A stretch of 64,000 nucleotides of DNA, from positions 1 through 64,000 of the forward strand of contig JAUIFJ010000003.1 of assembly GCA_030429345.1 (NCBI GenBank). The letters run 5' to 3'. The position numbers and the translations under genes were made by a program. The DNA is from a bacterium (lineage in GTDB: Bacteria > CAIWAD01). Below the pieces are notes generated by a model. The model ran no database searches. It was not told the origin of the DNA and saw only the letters and a list, made by a program, of their open reading frames with translations. Positions 33,274-40,906 of the stretch are shown piece after piece; position 1 is the first letter of the stretch; each line of letters begins with the position of its first letter.

Positions 33274-33836
33274 TCGATCCTCTTCACAACCCGGATCATA
33301 TTGCCAATCCGCTGAGGAAGGCCTACACGCTGGAACAGATTCGCCGCGGATTGAAGGGCCCTGTGCTGGACATCGGGAAAAGCGGATTTTCTGACGAGAT
33401 CCGTCAGGAACTTGGACTGGAGCTGTCCAACACCAGCCATGACCTGGATATCGGGGAAATTGAGGGCACATGGGGCAGCATTCTCTGTTTCGAAGTCCTC
33501 GAACACCTTGGGAACCCCCTGCACCTGCTCCTGCAGATGCGCGGGGCGCTTGCCGAGGAAGGCTTCATCTGGCTCAGCACGCCGCTGATCGCTCGCTGGC
33601 GACCAGACCTCTTCCGCGCGGGCAATCATGTCTTCGAGTTCACTCGGCCGCAGTTGGACTTTCTGCTATACCGTGGCGGGCTGAAGGTGGCCGAAGAGCA
33701 TGTTTTCCGTTACAAGCCCATCTCGGCCTATTTAAAGGGACCGCGTCCACTTGTCCGCCTGTTCAGCGACCGTTGTATTCTGCTGAAACTGGAAAAGGCA
33801 GACATCCCCATCGTACATCTACCAGACTCGGCCTGA
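33270..33836 (+). CDS. Class I SAM-dependent methyltransferase-like protein
   Basis: 188 residues, short for the family. Motif I is GPVLDIGKSGFSDE (GxG weakened to IGKSG), and the core motif ILCFEVLEHLGNPLHLLLQM plus EEGFIWLSTPL is the diagnostic methyltransferase_11-like region. The C-terminus ends without a substrate-binding lid. The gene is translationally coupled to the toroid-like gene, and together they lie opposite the surface-glycan unit. Glycan or lipid-carrier methylation is a guess. Confidence 0.75.
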   Translation: MIDPLHNPDHIANPLRKAYTLEQIRRGLKGPVLDIGKSGFSDEIRQELGLELSNTSHDLDIGEIEGTWGSILCFEVLEHLGNPLHLLLQMRGALAEEGFIWLSTPLIARWRPDLFRAGNHVFEFTRPQLDFLLYRGGLKVAEEHVFRYKPISAYLKGPRPLVRLFSDRCILLKLEKADIPIVHLPDSA

Positions 33837-33877
33837 AACCGACTGATTGACGAATAGGAATTGTCAGGATGAGAGAG

Positions 33878-33901
33878 AACGCCCGCCAAATGGCGGGCGT
33901 T
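33878..33901. terminator. Bidirectional terminator between the methyltransferase and rpmA
   Basis: AACGCCCGCC and GGCGGGCGTT form a perfect 10-bp stem with a 4-nt loop between convergent genes. On the minus strand the stem is followed by CTCTCTC, on the plus strand by GTCAG. It serves mainly the rplU-rpmA transcript. Confidence 0.75.
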
Positions 33902-33924
33902 GTCAGAATCGGTATATGTTCCTG

Positions 33925-34170
33925 TTAAAGCACGGAAACCGTGCGGCGACCGCGCAGGGTGTGGAACTTGACATGCCCTTCGGCGATGGCGAAGAGGGTG
34001 TCGTCGCGTCCGCGGCGGACATTCTCGCCGGGATGGAAGTGGGTGCCGCGCTGGCGGACAATGATGTTGCCGCTGATCACGTGCTCGCCGCCGTACTTCT
34101 TCACGCCCAGGTACTGGGGATTGGAATCGCGGCCGTTGCGCGTGCTGGACTGGCCTTTCTTGTGAGCCAT
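33925..34170 (-). CDS. rpmA: Ribosomal protein L27
   Basis: 81 residues. The conserved N-terminal [19 protein letters not shown], then [10 protein letters not shown] and [10 protein letters not shown] identify bL27. No propeptide precedes the Ala-His-Lys-Lys terminus, so this L27 does not need the cleavage seen in Firmicutes. The gene is 12 bp after rplU, the usual arrangement, and is followed by a strong terminator. Confidence 0.97.
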   Translation of the reverse strand: MAHKKGQSSTRNGRDSNPQYLGVKKYGGEHVISGNIIVRQRGTHFHPGENVRRGRDDTLFAIAEGHVKFHTLRGRRTVSVL

Positions 34171-34182
34171 CGTGGTCCTCCT

Positions 34183-34494
34183 TTAGGCGCTGATGCTGTC
34201 AACGCTGATCAGGGTATAGCCCTGGCGATGGCCCAGCTTCTTCTTGAATCCCTTGCGACGCTTCTTCTTGAAGCAGGTCACCTTGCGGTCGCGTCCGTGC
34301 TCGACGATCGTCGCGCTGACGCTGGCGCCATCCAGGGTGGGGGCGCCGAAACGGCTGTTGGCACCGTCGACGACGGCGAAAACCTTGTCGATGGTGACTT
34401 TCTGACCGGCCTCCCCTTCGAGCAGGGGAACCTTGACCTTGCGGCCCTCAGCCAGCTGGCGCTGCATGCCGGCGACTTCGGCGACTGCGTACAT
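34183..34494 (-). CDS. rplU: Ribosomal protein L21
   Basis: 103 residues from ATG (MYAVAEVAGMQRQL), preceded by GGAGAGC. VKVPLLEGEAGQKV, then CFKKKRRKGFKKKLGHRQGY near the C-terminus identify bL21, a 23S-binding protein. It is the first gene of the rplU-rpmA operon and has a good promoter 36 bp upstream. The obg gene that often follows is absent here. Confidence 0.96.
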   Translation of the reverse strand: MYAVAEVAGMQRQLAEGRKVKVPLLEGEAGQKVTIDKVFAVVDGANSRFGAPTLDGASVSATIVEHGRDRKVTCFKKKRRKGFKKKLGHRQGYTLISVDSISA

Positions 34495-34529
34495 GGTGCT
34501 CTCCAATACCTGAAAATGCAAAGACCACG

Positions 34530-34558
34530 ATTTTAGTGACCCATCCTCAAAAAGGCAA
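34530..34558 (-). promoter_or_regulatory. Sigma70-type promoter of rplU-rpmA
   Basis: On the minus strand TTGCCT (34553-34558) and TAAAAT (34530-34535) are separated by exactly 17 bp. Transcription would start ~30 bp upstream of the rplU ATG. Confidence 0.65.
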
Positions 34559-34724
34559 GCTGTCGCCCGCCATTCCGCTCGATAAACCTCAACAACAAAA
34601 AGTCCACTCCTCCAGAGAGCAATTGCCGGTTCGGAAAGCTGCACGGCTTGACAAAAAGCATTGGAGATTCAGCTTTGAAATACGATCGTCAAAAGGAACC
34701 AAGATCTCGAAAAGGAAAACCACC

Positions 34725-35978
34725 ATGAATACCGTCGGTAAGTTTCTGCTAATCCTGGGAATTGCCCCTTCCCTTGCTGCAATCGACATGATTCCTGTAC
34801 CATCCGGATCCTTCAACATGGGCGCGAATGGAATGGCTCCCGTACACCAAGTCACCCTGACACAACCGTTCTCCATGAGCCGAACCGAAATCACAAATGC
34901 CGAATTCCTTCCGGTGCTTCAATGGGCCTACGAAAATGGTCACGCGACTGTCGCCGGAAGTTGGGTTCAGGGATACGGACAGAATCTTCTCCGATTGGAT
35001 GTCAGTCCATACGACTTCACAGAAATTCGATTCGATTCCCAGGGAGAAGTGTTTTACCTGACCGATGGAACTGGAACCTATGGTAGCTGGGGCCCGGGTG
35101 GGGGCTACGTTCCGGACAACAGGCCCGCTAATTATCTGACATGGTACGGTGCGGCTGCATTCTGCGATTGGCTGAGCATGATGAACAATCTGACTCCTTT
35201 CTACCAGGGGAACTGGAGCAACTCGCCCAGTCACAATCCCTACCTGGCGGAAGGCTATCGCCTGCCGACGGAAGCAGAATGGGAATATGCCGCGAGCTAC
35301 AACGGGAACAGGGACTACCCCTGGGGGAATTCTTCTCCCGCCTGCTCGCGCGCCAATATTCGCCCTGGATCCTACTGCGTAGGCTGGTCCCGCAATGTTG
35401 GCAGCTATCCTTCCGGTGCCAGTTTCCTGGGTTTCCTGGATATGGCGGGTAACATCAACGAATGGGTCAATGATTGGTATGCCAGTTATTCAACTGGCAA
35501 TCAGACCAACCCGATGGGGCCGGAAAACGGCTCCCAAAAAATTCTTCGAGGTGGCAGCTGGACTGCACGTACTTCAGATAACGAAATGCATACCGCCCGT
35601 CGCAGATCGGAACCGCCTACAGCCACGACCGGAACACCCTGGTTCGCGGGCAGCTTCGGCTTCCGCATCGCCATCAAGGGGGAGCTGCAGACCTCCGACA
35701 CCGTCGAGCTGCCGGAAGTCTTCCGCCTGTACAGTCCCTATCCCAACCCCTTCAACCCCTCGACGACCATCCGCCTGAACATGGAGCGGACGGACGAGGT
35801 CGCGCTGAGCGTATACGACCTGCAGGGCCGGCTGGTCGAGCGGCTTCACCAGGGCCTGCTCGCGCGGGGCGAACACGGCTTCCTCTTCGAGGGCGGCCAC
35901 CTGGCCAGCGGCCTGTACTTCGTCAACCTGGAGGGAGCCGCGGGCAGCCTGACGCAGAAGGTTCTCCTGGCCAAGTAG
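34725..35978 (+). CDS. Secreted SUMF1/FGE-domain protein with C-terminal sorting domain
   Basis: 417 residues; ATG follows AAAAGGAAAA. A signal peptide (MNTVGKFLLILGIAPSLAAI) leads to a formylglycine-enzyme-like fold: MIPVPSGSFNMGAN, PANYLTWYGAAAFCDWLS, YRLPTEAEWEYAA, LDMAGNINEWVND and LRGGSWTA. It resembles the non-catalytic secreted SUMF1 proteins, and the active-site Cys pair is not evident. The last ~85 residues form a FlgD-like/T9SS-type sorting domain (LYSPYPNPFNPSTTI, VYDLQGRLV, ASGLYFV). A TTGACA lies ~90 bp upstream but without a clear -10. The sequence before the SUMF1 part is slightly less GC-rich than after it. Confidence 0.85.
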   Translation: MNTVGKFLLILGIAPSLAAIDMIPVPSGSFNMGANGMAPVHQVTLTQPFSMSRTEITNAEFLPVLQWAYENGHATVAGSWVQGYGQNLLRLDVSPYDFTEIRFDSQGEVFYLTDGTGTYGSWGPGGGYVPDNRPANYLTWYGAAAFCDWLSMMNNLTPFYQGNWSNSPSHNPYLAEGYRLPTEAEWEYAASYNGNRDYPWGNSSPACSRANIRPGSYCVGWSRNVGSYPSGASFLGFLDMAGNINEWVNDWYASYSTGNQTNPMGPENGSQKILRGGSWTARTSDNEMHTARRRSEPPTATTGTPWFAGSFGFRIAIKGELQTSDTVELPEVFRLYSPYPNPFNPSTTIRLNMERTDEVALSVYDLQGRLVERLHQGLLARGEHGFLFEGGHLASGLYFVNLEGAAGSLTQKVLLAK

Positions 35979-36007
35979 ACGAAAGCTCCAACACCAGGAA
36001 CACGAAA

Positions 36008-36041
36008 CGCCCCGGACAGCATTCGCGGTCCGGGGCGTTTT
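36008..36041 (+). terminator. Rho-independent terminator of the SUMF1-domain gene
   Basis: CGCCCCGGAC and GTCCGGGGCG pair perfectly around a 10-nt loop and are followed by TTTT, 30 bp after the stop. Confidence 0.85.
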
Positions 36042-36065
36042 ATCGTATACAAACCAATCAGGCGG

Positions 36066-36308
36066 CTACTCCGCCTTCTTCTCCCTGCGGCAAGCCCAGT
36101 CCGGCGAGACGGAAAGCCCCTCTTCGCCCTGCAGCAGGTCACCCGCGGCCAGCAGGCTGTCCACCAGCTCCGCGGCGCTGCAGCTGCCGCCCTCTTCCCG
36201 GTGATACTTTTTCCCGAATACGCGCTCCAGACGGCGCACCAGTTCCTCCCGCGGCAGGGCATTGGGCAGCTGGTTGAGCGCCTTCAGGACGACGGCCGCG
36301 CCGACCAT
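36066..36308 (-). CDS. Small acidic protein of unknown function in the rng operon
   Basis: 80 residues starting MVGAAVVLKALNQLPNALPR, with GGAGG directly after the rng stop as ribosome site. It is charged and helical with no membrane segment and no motif I recognise. Its 10-bp spacing from rng and strong start support a real gene. A role in RNA metabolism would be guesswork. Confidence 0.65.
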   Translation of the reverse strand: MVGAAVVLKALNQLPNALPREELVRRLERVFGKKYHREEGGSCSAAELVDSLLAAGDLLQGEEGLSVSPDWACRREKKAE

Positions 36309-36318
36309 GGCGTGCCTC

Positions 36319-37839
36319 CTAGTTGCGGAAAAGCTCCGTCACGTCGCGCTCCTGGCGGGGCGACCAGCAGCGGAACTCGTGGTCCTTGAGCTGCGGATCC
36401 GCCTCCGCGCGAATGTGGAGGAAGTTGCGCCACATCATCTCGCGCAGGAAGCTGCGGAAACCCTGCGTCGCCATTTCGTATACGGCGGGATTGAGCGTCA
36501 GCTGCAGGCGGCGCTCGCCGCTGCGGGCGCGGAAGCGGCGGATCCAGCGCTCGAGCTCGCTGAGCAGGGTCTCCGGAGTGGGCACCAGGCCCGTGCCGCG
36601 GCAGTTGGAGCACTCCTTGTGGAAGGTGTGGATCAGCGCCGGGCGCACCCGTTCGCGTGTCATCTCCAGCAGGCCGAAGCGGGAAAGCGGCGCCGTGTCC
36701 GTCTGCGCGCGGTCCTTCTTCAGTTCCCGCGTCATCGCCTGGTTGAGGGCGCGGCGGTTCTCCTCCTTCATCATGTCGATGAAATCGATCACCACCAGCC
36801 CGCCGATGTCGCGCAGCCTCAGCTGGCGACAGATCTCCTTCATCGCTTCCATGTTGACGCGCAGGGCGTTGTCTTCCAGGTTCCGCTTGCGCGTGAAACG
36901 ACCGGAGTTGACATCGATCGAGATCATCGCCTCGGTCTGCTCGATGAAGAGATAGCCGCCGCCCTTGACCGGCACGCGGTGCTCGAGCCCCTTCTCGATG
37001 TCGCTCTCGATGTGATGACTGTCGAAGATCGGGGTCTTGCTCTCGTGCAGATGCAGCTGGGGCAGCAGGGCCGGCTGCACCTCGCGGATGTAGTCGCGAA
37101 TGTTGCGGTGCAGCTTGCGGTCGTCGACCAGCACCTGGCTCACATCCCGCGTGAAGAGGTCGCGCATGATGCCCGAGACCATGCCCACATCCTTGTGCAC
37201 GCACTCGACGCCATTCGCCGCGTGCAGCTTCTGCTCGACCTCGCGCCAAAGTTCGAGCAGTTCGGCCAGGTCCTGGGCCAGGTCCTCCTCCTGGCGGCCC
37301 TCGGCAACCGTGCGGATGATCAGCCCCGCGCCTTTCGGCCGCAGATCGCGGGCGATGTTCTTCAGCCGCAGGCGTTCGCGGCGGCTGGAAATGCGGCGGC
37401 TGACGCCGACCACGCGCTCGTTGGGCAGCAGGACCATGAAGCGGCCGGGCAGGCTGAGCTGGGTCGTCAGCCGGGCGCCCTTGTTGGCGATCGGCTCCTT
37501 GATCAGCTGCACGGCCAGCGGCATGCCGTCGCGCAGGCCGGGATTCTCGTGGCTGCGCCGCGTGCGCAGGTTGTTGTCCAGGGGCTCGCCCTCGCGCCAG
37601 GCCAGGGCGTTCTCGCGCACGTCGGAATAGGGCAGGAAGCCGTCGGCATCCAGGCCGATCTGCACGAAGGCGGCCTGCATGGCGGGCACCACCTTGGCCA
37701 CGCGCCCGGCGATGATGTCGCCGAGAATGCGGTCCTTTTCCGGCCGTTCCACGTAGAGTTCGACCAGGCGCCCTTCCTCGAGGATCGCGACCCGCGTTTC
37801 GCGGGGAGTGCTGTTGATGACGATCTCGCGCTCGATCAT
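36319..37839 (-). CDS. rng: Ribonuclease E/G family endoribonuclease
   Basis: 506 residues, RNase G length. The N-terminal S1-like domain (RETRVAILEEGRLVELYVE) is interrupted as usual, then comes the 5'-sensor/RNase H part (GLIIRTVAEG) and the catalytic DNase I-like region with YLFIEQTEAMISIDVNSGRF, IGGLVVIDFIDM holding the metal-binding aspartates, and the Zn-link ECSNCRGTG. The start ATG lacks a ribosome site but lies 13 bp after the small membrane-protein stop, so coupling is likely. It processes 16S rRNA and mRNA. Confidence 0.93.
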   Translation of the reverse strand: MIEREIVINSTPRETRVAILEEGRLVELYVERPEKDRILGDIIAGRVAKVVPAMQAAFVQIGLDADGFLPYSDVRENALAWREGEPLDNNLRTRRSHENPGLRDGMPLAVQLIKEPIANKGARLTTQLSLPGRFMVLLPNERVVGVSRRISSRRERLRLKNIARDLRPKGAGLIIRTVAEGRQEEDLAQDLAELLELWREVEQKLHAANGVECVHKDVGMVSGIMRDLFTRDVSQVLVDDRKLHRNIRDYIREVQPALLPQLHLHESKTPIFDSHHIESDIEKGLEHRVPVKGGGYLFIEQTEAMISIDVNSGRFTRKRNLEDNALRVNMEAMKEICRQLRLRDIGGLVVIDFIDMMKEENRRALNQAMTRELKKDRAQTDTAPLSRFGLLEMTRERVRPALIHTFHKECSNCRGTGLVPTPETLLSELERWIRRFRARSGERRLQLTLNPAVYEMATQGFRSFLREMMWRNFLHIRAEADPQLKDHEFRCWSPRQERDVTELFRN

Positions 37840-37852
37840 CGGGTGGGTGGGC

Positions 37853-38020
37853 TCACTCAGGCTTGTCGTCCTCCACCGTGTAGTCGCCCCTTTCCGGCGG
37901 TTCGGGTCCCCTTCGCCGGTTGGCGGGCGATGCGCCTCCCGCCAGCAGGCCGCGCAGGGAGCGCGCGACCAGCCGTACGACAAGCAGCAGGATCAGTCCC
38001 TTGATCAGGAAACCGAGCAC
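37853..38020 (-). CDS. 55-residue membrane protein with charged tail
   Basis: The GTG at 38020 sits 6 bp after a perfect AGGAGGTCCT context, immediately following the deoxynucleoside kinase stop. The product VLGFLIKGLILLLVVRLVAR continues with a basic/proline stretch and an acidic end (YTVEDDKPE). One transmembrane helix fills the first third. It lies between the kinase and rng with tight spacing on both sides, so co-expression is likely. No family known to me. Confidence 0.6.
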   Translation of the reverse strand: MLGFLIKGLILLLVVRLVARSLRGLLAGGASPANRRRGPEPPERGDYTVEDDKPE

Positions 38021-38028
38021 AGGACCTC

Positions 38029-38670
38029 CTAGACGCCGGGGTTGTAGTACATGGTGCCGATCACCGGCTGCTCGATGCGGCGCAGCAGATCGCGGCGGTG
38101 TTCCGGATTGTTGACGAAGTCGATCTCGTTGGCGTTGACGATCAGCAACGGCGAGCGCTTGTAGCCGAGGAAGAAGCGGTTGTAGGCCTCCGAGAGCGAG
38201 CGGATGTACTCGCGGTCCATGTTGCGCTCGTAGCTGCGGTTGCGAATGCGGATGTGCTGCATCAGCCTATCGACGCTGCTCTGCAGGTAGACCACCAGGT
38301 CGGGAGCCGGGATCTCGCGCTCGAGGAAACCGGCAATGCGGTCGTAGAGCACCCGTTCGCGCTCGTCCAGGTTGAGGCTGGCGAAAATGCGGTCCTTGTC
38401 GAAGAGATAGTCGCTGACCAGCACGGACTCGAAGAGGCTCAGCTGGGTCGCCTTGAGCATCTGGTTGTAGCGCGCGAAGAGGAAGTTCAGCTGCACCTGG
38501 AAGGCCCAGTGCCGGGGATCCTTGTAGAAATCCTCCAGGAAGGGGTTCTTGTGCGGCTCCTCGAGCACCAGCCGCCCTTCCCACTCTTCGCTGAGCAGGG
38601 TCGCGAGGCTGGTCTTGCCGGCGCCGATCACGCCTTCTACGGCAATGGATCGGATGGAAGTCGGTACCAT
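38029..38670 (-). CDS. Deoxynucleoside kinase (dNK/dGK-dAK family)
   Basis: 213 residues. The P-loop GVIGAGKTSLA is followed by LVLEEPHKNPFLEDFYKD, YNQMLKATQLSLFE, SDYLFDKDRIF carrying the DRY-like motif, and the lid HIRIRNRSYERNM. It phosphorylates deoxynucleosides at the 5' position in the salvage path. ATG is 38670, inside the 3' end of folK (34-bp overlap), so the two genes are coupled. Which deoxynucleoside it prefers cannot be read. Confidence 0.9.
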   Translation of the reverse strand: MVPTSIRSIAVEGVIGAGKTSLATLLSEEWEGRLVLEEPHKNPFLEDFYKDPRHWAFQVQLNFLFARYNQMLKATQLSLFESVLVSDYLFDKDRIFASLNLDERERVLYDRIAGFLEREIPAPDLVVYLQSSVDRLMQHIRIRNRSYERNMDREYIRSLSEAYNRFFLGYKRSPLLIVNANEIDFVNNPEHRRDLLRRIEQPVIGTMYYNPGV

Positions 38671-39182
38671 GGCGTACTTTCAGGCATTTGTGTTACATGC
38701 GGCTCTCGCCCCGCCAGCCTGCGCAGGCACTCCGCCGCGCGGCCGCTCGCCAGTTCCAGGTCCGGGTCGATCTCCACCAGCGGGGCCAGGACGAAGGTCC
38801 GCTCAAGCAGCCCGGGGTGCGGCACCTGCAGGCCCTCTTCCCGGCAGCGTCTCTCCCGGCCGTCGGCCTGCTGCAGGAAGAGCAGGTCCAGGTCCAGCGG
38901 ACGGGGTCCCCAGCGTTCGCCGGCTATACGCCCGGCCGCCCCTTCCAGCTGCTTGCACAGGGCGAGCAGCTTCCGCGGGCTCCCGCTCCAGCGCAGGCGG
39001 ATCACGGCGTTCAGGTAGTCCTCCTGCACGCCCGGCCCGACGGCGGCGCTGTGATACAGGCTCGAGCAGGCCTCGACGCGGCAGCCCTTCGCCGCCAGCC
39101 CTTTCAGCGCTTGCCGGAAGGCCTCCCGGCGCTCTCCCATGTTCGCCCCCAGGGCGATCCATGCGCGCAGTGCTTCAGGCAT
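38637..39182 (-). CDS. folK: Hydroxymethyldihydropterin pyrophosphokinase
   Basis: 181 residues. WIALGANMGERREAFRQAL opens the HPPK fold; SLYHSAAVGPGVQEDYLNAV, GPRPLDLDLLFLQ with the metal-binding aspartates and VPHPGLLERTFVLAPL are the classic blocks. It pyrophosphorylates 6-hydroxymethyl-dihydropterin for folate synthesis. It overlaps folB by 8 bp and the kinase gene by 34 bp. Confidence 0.95.
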   Translation of the reverse strand: MPEALRAWIALGANMGERREAFRQALKGLAAKGCRVEACSSLYHSAAVGPGVQEDYLNAVIRLRWSGSPRKLLALCKQLEGAAGRIAGERWGPRPLDLDLLFLQQADGRERRCREEGLQVPHPGLLERTFVLAPLVEIDPDLELASGRAAECLRRLAGREPHVTQMPESTPWYRLPSDPLP

Positions 39183-39543
39183 CCGCTTCCAGCAGCCGCG
39201 GATGCACGCGGGTCAGCTCCACCTCGACCTGGCCATGGAAATCCGGAATCGGCGGCTGGGGCTTGACGACGCAGAGCCGCAGCGCGTCGACTTCCCCGTG
39301 CCGGCGGAAGATCTCGGCGGCCAATCCCTCGGCCAGGCGTTCCAGCAGCCGGAAGCGGTGCCGGGTCACCCAGTCATGGATCAGGGTGTGCAGGCTGTGG
39401 TAGTTCAGCGTCTCATCCAGGGAATCGCTGATTCCCGCCGGCTCCAGGTCCAGCCAGGCGTCCACATGCAGCAGGAAGCGCTGGCCAAGCCGGTTCTCTT
39501 CCTGATGGAAGCCATGATAGGCATAGAACTGGATCGAGCGCAT
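39175..39543 (-). CDS. folB: Dihydroneopterin aldolase
   Basis: 122 residues from ATG 39543 (MRSIQFYAYHGFHQEENRLG); an ATG 17 codons upstream is possible. The YAYHGFHQEE segment, LNYHSLHTLI and RLLERLAEGLA, plus VKPQPPIP and the conserved lysine in CVVKPQ, are the family blocks. It converts dihydroneopterin to 6-hydroxymethyl-dihydropterin, the substrate of FolK encoded next. Confidence 0.93.
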   Translation of the reverse strand: MRSIQFYAYHGFHQEENRLGQRFLLHVDAWLDLEPAGISDSLDETLNYHSLHTLIHDWVTRHRFRLLERLAEGLAAEIFRRHGEVDALRLCVVKPQPPIPDFHGQVEVELTRVHPRLLEADA

Positions 39544-39661
39544 GCCCACCCGGTCCCGGCTCTGGACGATTTCCTGGAAGATCCTGCGATGCATGGCGCA
39601 CCCTGTACTCTATTCCCCGCGCGGGGAGACCGTCGAAAGGTACAAAAGCCCGGCGCCCGGT

Positions 39662-40906
39662 TCAGCTGCGGAAGATCACGCCTTCGCGGCGGAACATCCA
39701 CGAGGCCGCCGCCAGGGCCAGGCCGGCGTAGACCGTGTTGGCAAGGAAGACCAGGGCCATGGTGCCGGTGCCGGCGCCATCCTGCATCAGCACATCGCGC
39801 ATCACCAGGGTCATGTTGTAGACGGGGATCAGCGCGCCCTTCCAGTCCAGTTCCAGGCCGGGGATCAGCGACATCATCGAGGGAAAGATCACCAGCATGA
39901 TCATCGGCGCCACGTAGCTCTGGGCCTCCTTCATGCTGCGCGCGTGCAGGCAGACCACCAGCATCAGGCCGGCGAAGAAGAAGGTGAAGGGCAGCAGGAA
40001 GACCAGGGTCAGGGCCGCCGCCGCCGGATCCAGCTCGATCCGGATCTGCTCGCGCAGGCCCATGCGATCGGCGAGCAGCATCACGAAGCCGAGCTGGCTG
40101 CCCAGCGTGATCAAGGCGCTGCCGACGCCCATGGCGGCAATGGCCATGAACTTGCCCAGGGCCAGGCTGCTGCGCGAGACGGGATTGACCAGCAGGGTCT
40201 CGATGGTGTGCCGCTCCTTCTCGCCCGCCGTCAGCTCCATGGCCGGGTAGGTCAGGCTTTGTACGACAAGCAGCAGGATCATGTAGGGCAGGAAGCGGGC
40301 CAGCATCTCGGCGCGCCGCTGCTCTTCCGGGGCGCGATCGCTGCGCAACACGGTCCAGGGGCGGACGGCGTCCGGGCGGATGCCGCGGACACGGAGCCAC
40401 TCGCTGACCTGCTCCGCCCGGTGATCGGTCAGGGTCCGCGTCAACTCGTCGAGGGCCAGCTGGGCCTCGTCGTCGGTGCTCTTGTAATGGATCACGACGG
40501 AAGGCACCTCTTCCGCCTCGTCCTGCTCTTCCTCCAGGCGCTCGAAAGCGCCGGGAAGGCCGGGCTGGAACTCGATGACCAGGGGGATCCCCTGCCCCAG
40601 CAGCAGGCTGTCCACGGGCAGCGCGGGGTCCGGATCCGCCACCGGAGCGAGGCGCTCGATGGACTGCACCACCTGCTCGAGGCCGGCGGCGTGTTCGCTG
40701 CCGCGCAGCACCATGTCCACCGTGCTCTCCTGCAGGCGGCTGATCTGGTTGCGCGCCATCCAGGCCATGCCGCCCAGCAGCAGGGGCATGGCGAGCACGG
40801 GGATCAGGATGGTCGAGATCAGGGTGCGGCGATCGCGCAGGAGCTCGAGCAGCTCCTTGCGTGCCACAACCAGGCTTTGCCGGGAAAGGCGCGTGTCAGT
40901 TGCCAT
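39662..40906 (-). CDS. ABC-2 type transporter permease (NatB-like)
   Basis: 414 residues. The N-terminal helix follows KELLELLRDRRTLIS (family hallmark), a long extracytoplasmic domain spans ~60-200, and five helices follow with MELTAGEKERHTIETLLVNP just after the second. It pairs with the ATPase gene two places upstream; the YihY gene lies between. Start ATG is 11 bp inside the YihY gene. Such systems export Na+ or drugs; the substrate is unknown. Confidence 0.87.
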   Translation of the reverse strand: MATDTRLSRQSLVVARKELLELLRDRRTLISTILIPVLAMPLLLGGMAWMARNQISRLQESTVDMVLRGSEHAAGLEQVVQSIERLAPVADPDPALPVDSLLLGQGIPLVIEFQPGLPGAFERLEEEQDEAEEVPSVVIHYKSTDDEAQLALDELTRTLTDHRAEQVSEWLRVRGIRPDAVRPWTVLRSDRAPEEQRRAEMLARFLPYMILLLVVQSLTYPAMELTAGEKERHTIETLLVNPVSRSSLALGKFMAIAAMGVGSALITLGSQLGFVMLLADRMGLREQIRIELDPAAAALTLVFLLPFTFFFAGLMLVVCLHARSMKEAQSYVAPMIMLVIFPSMMSLIPGLELDWKGALIPVYNMTLVMRDVLMQDGAGTGTMALVFLANTVYAGLALAAASWMFRREGVIFRS

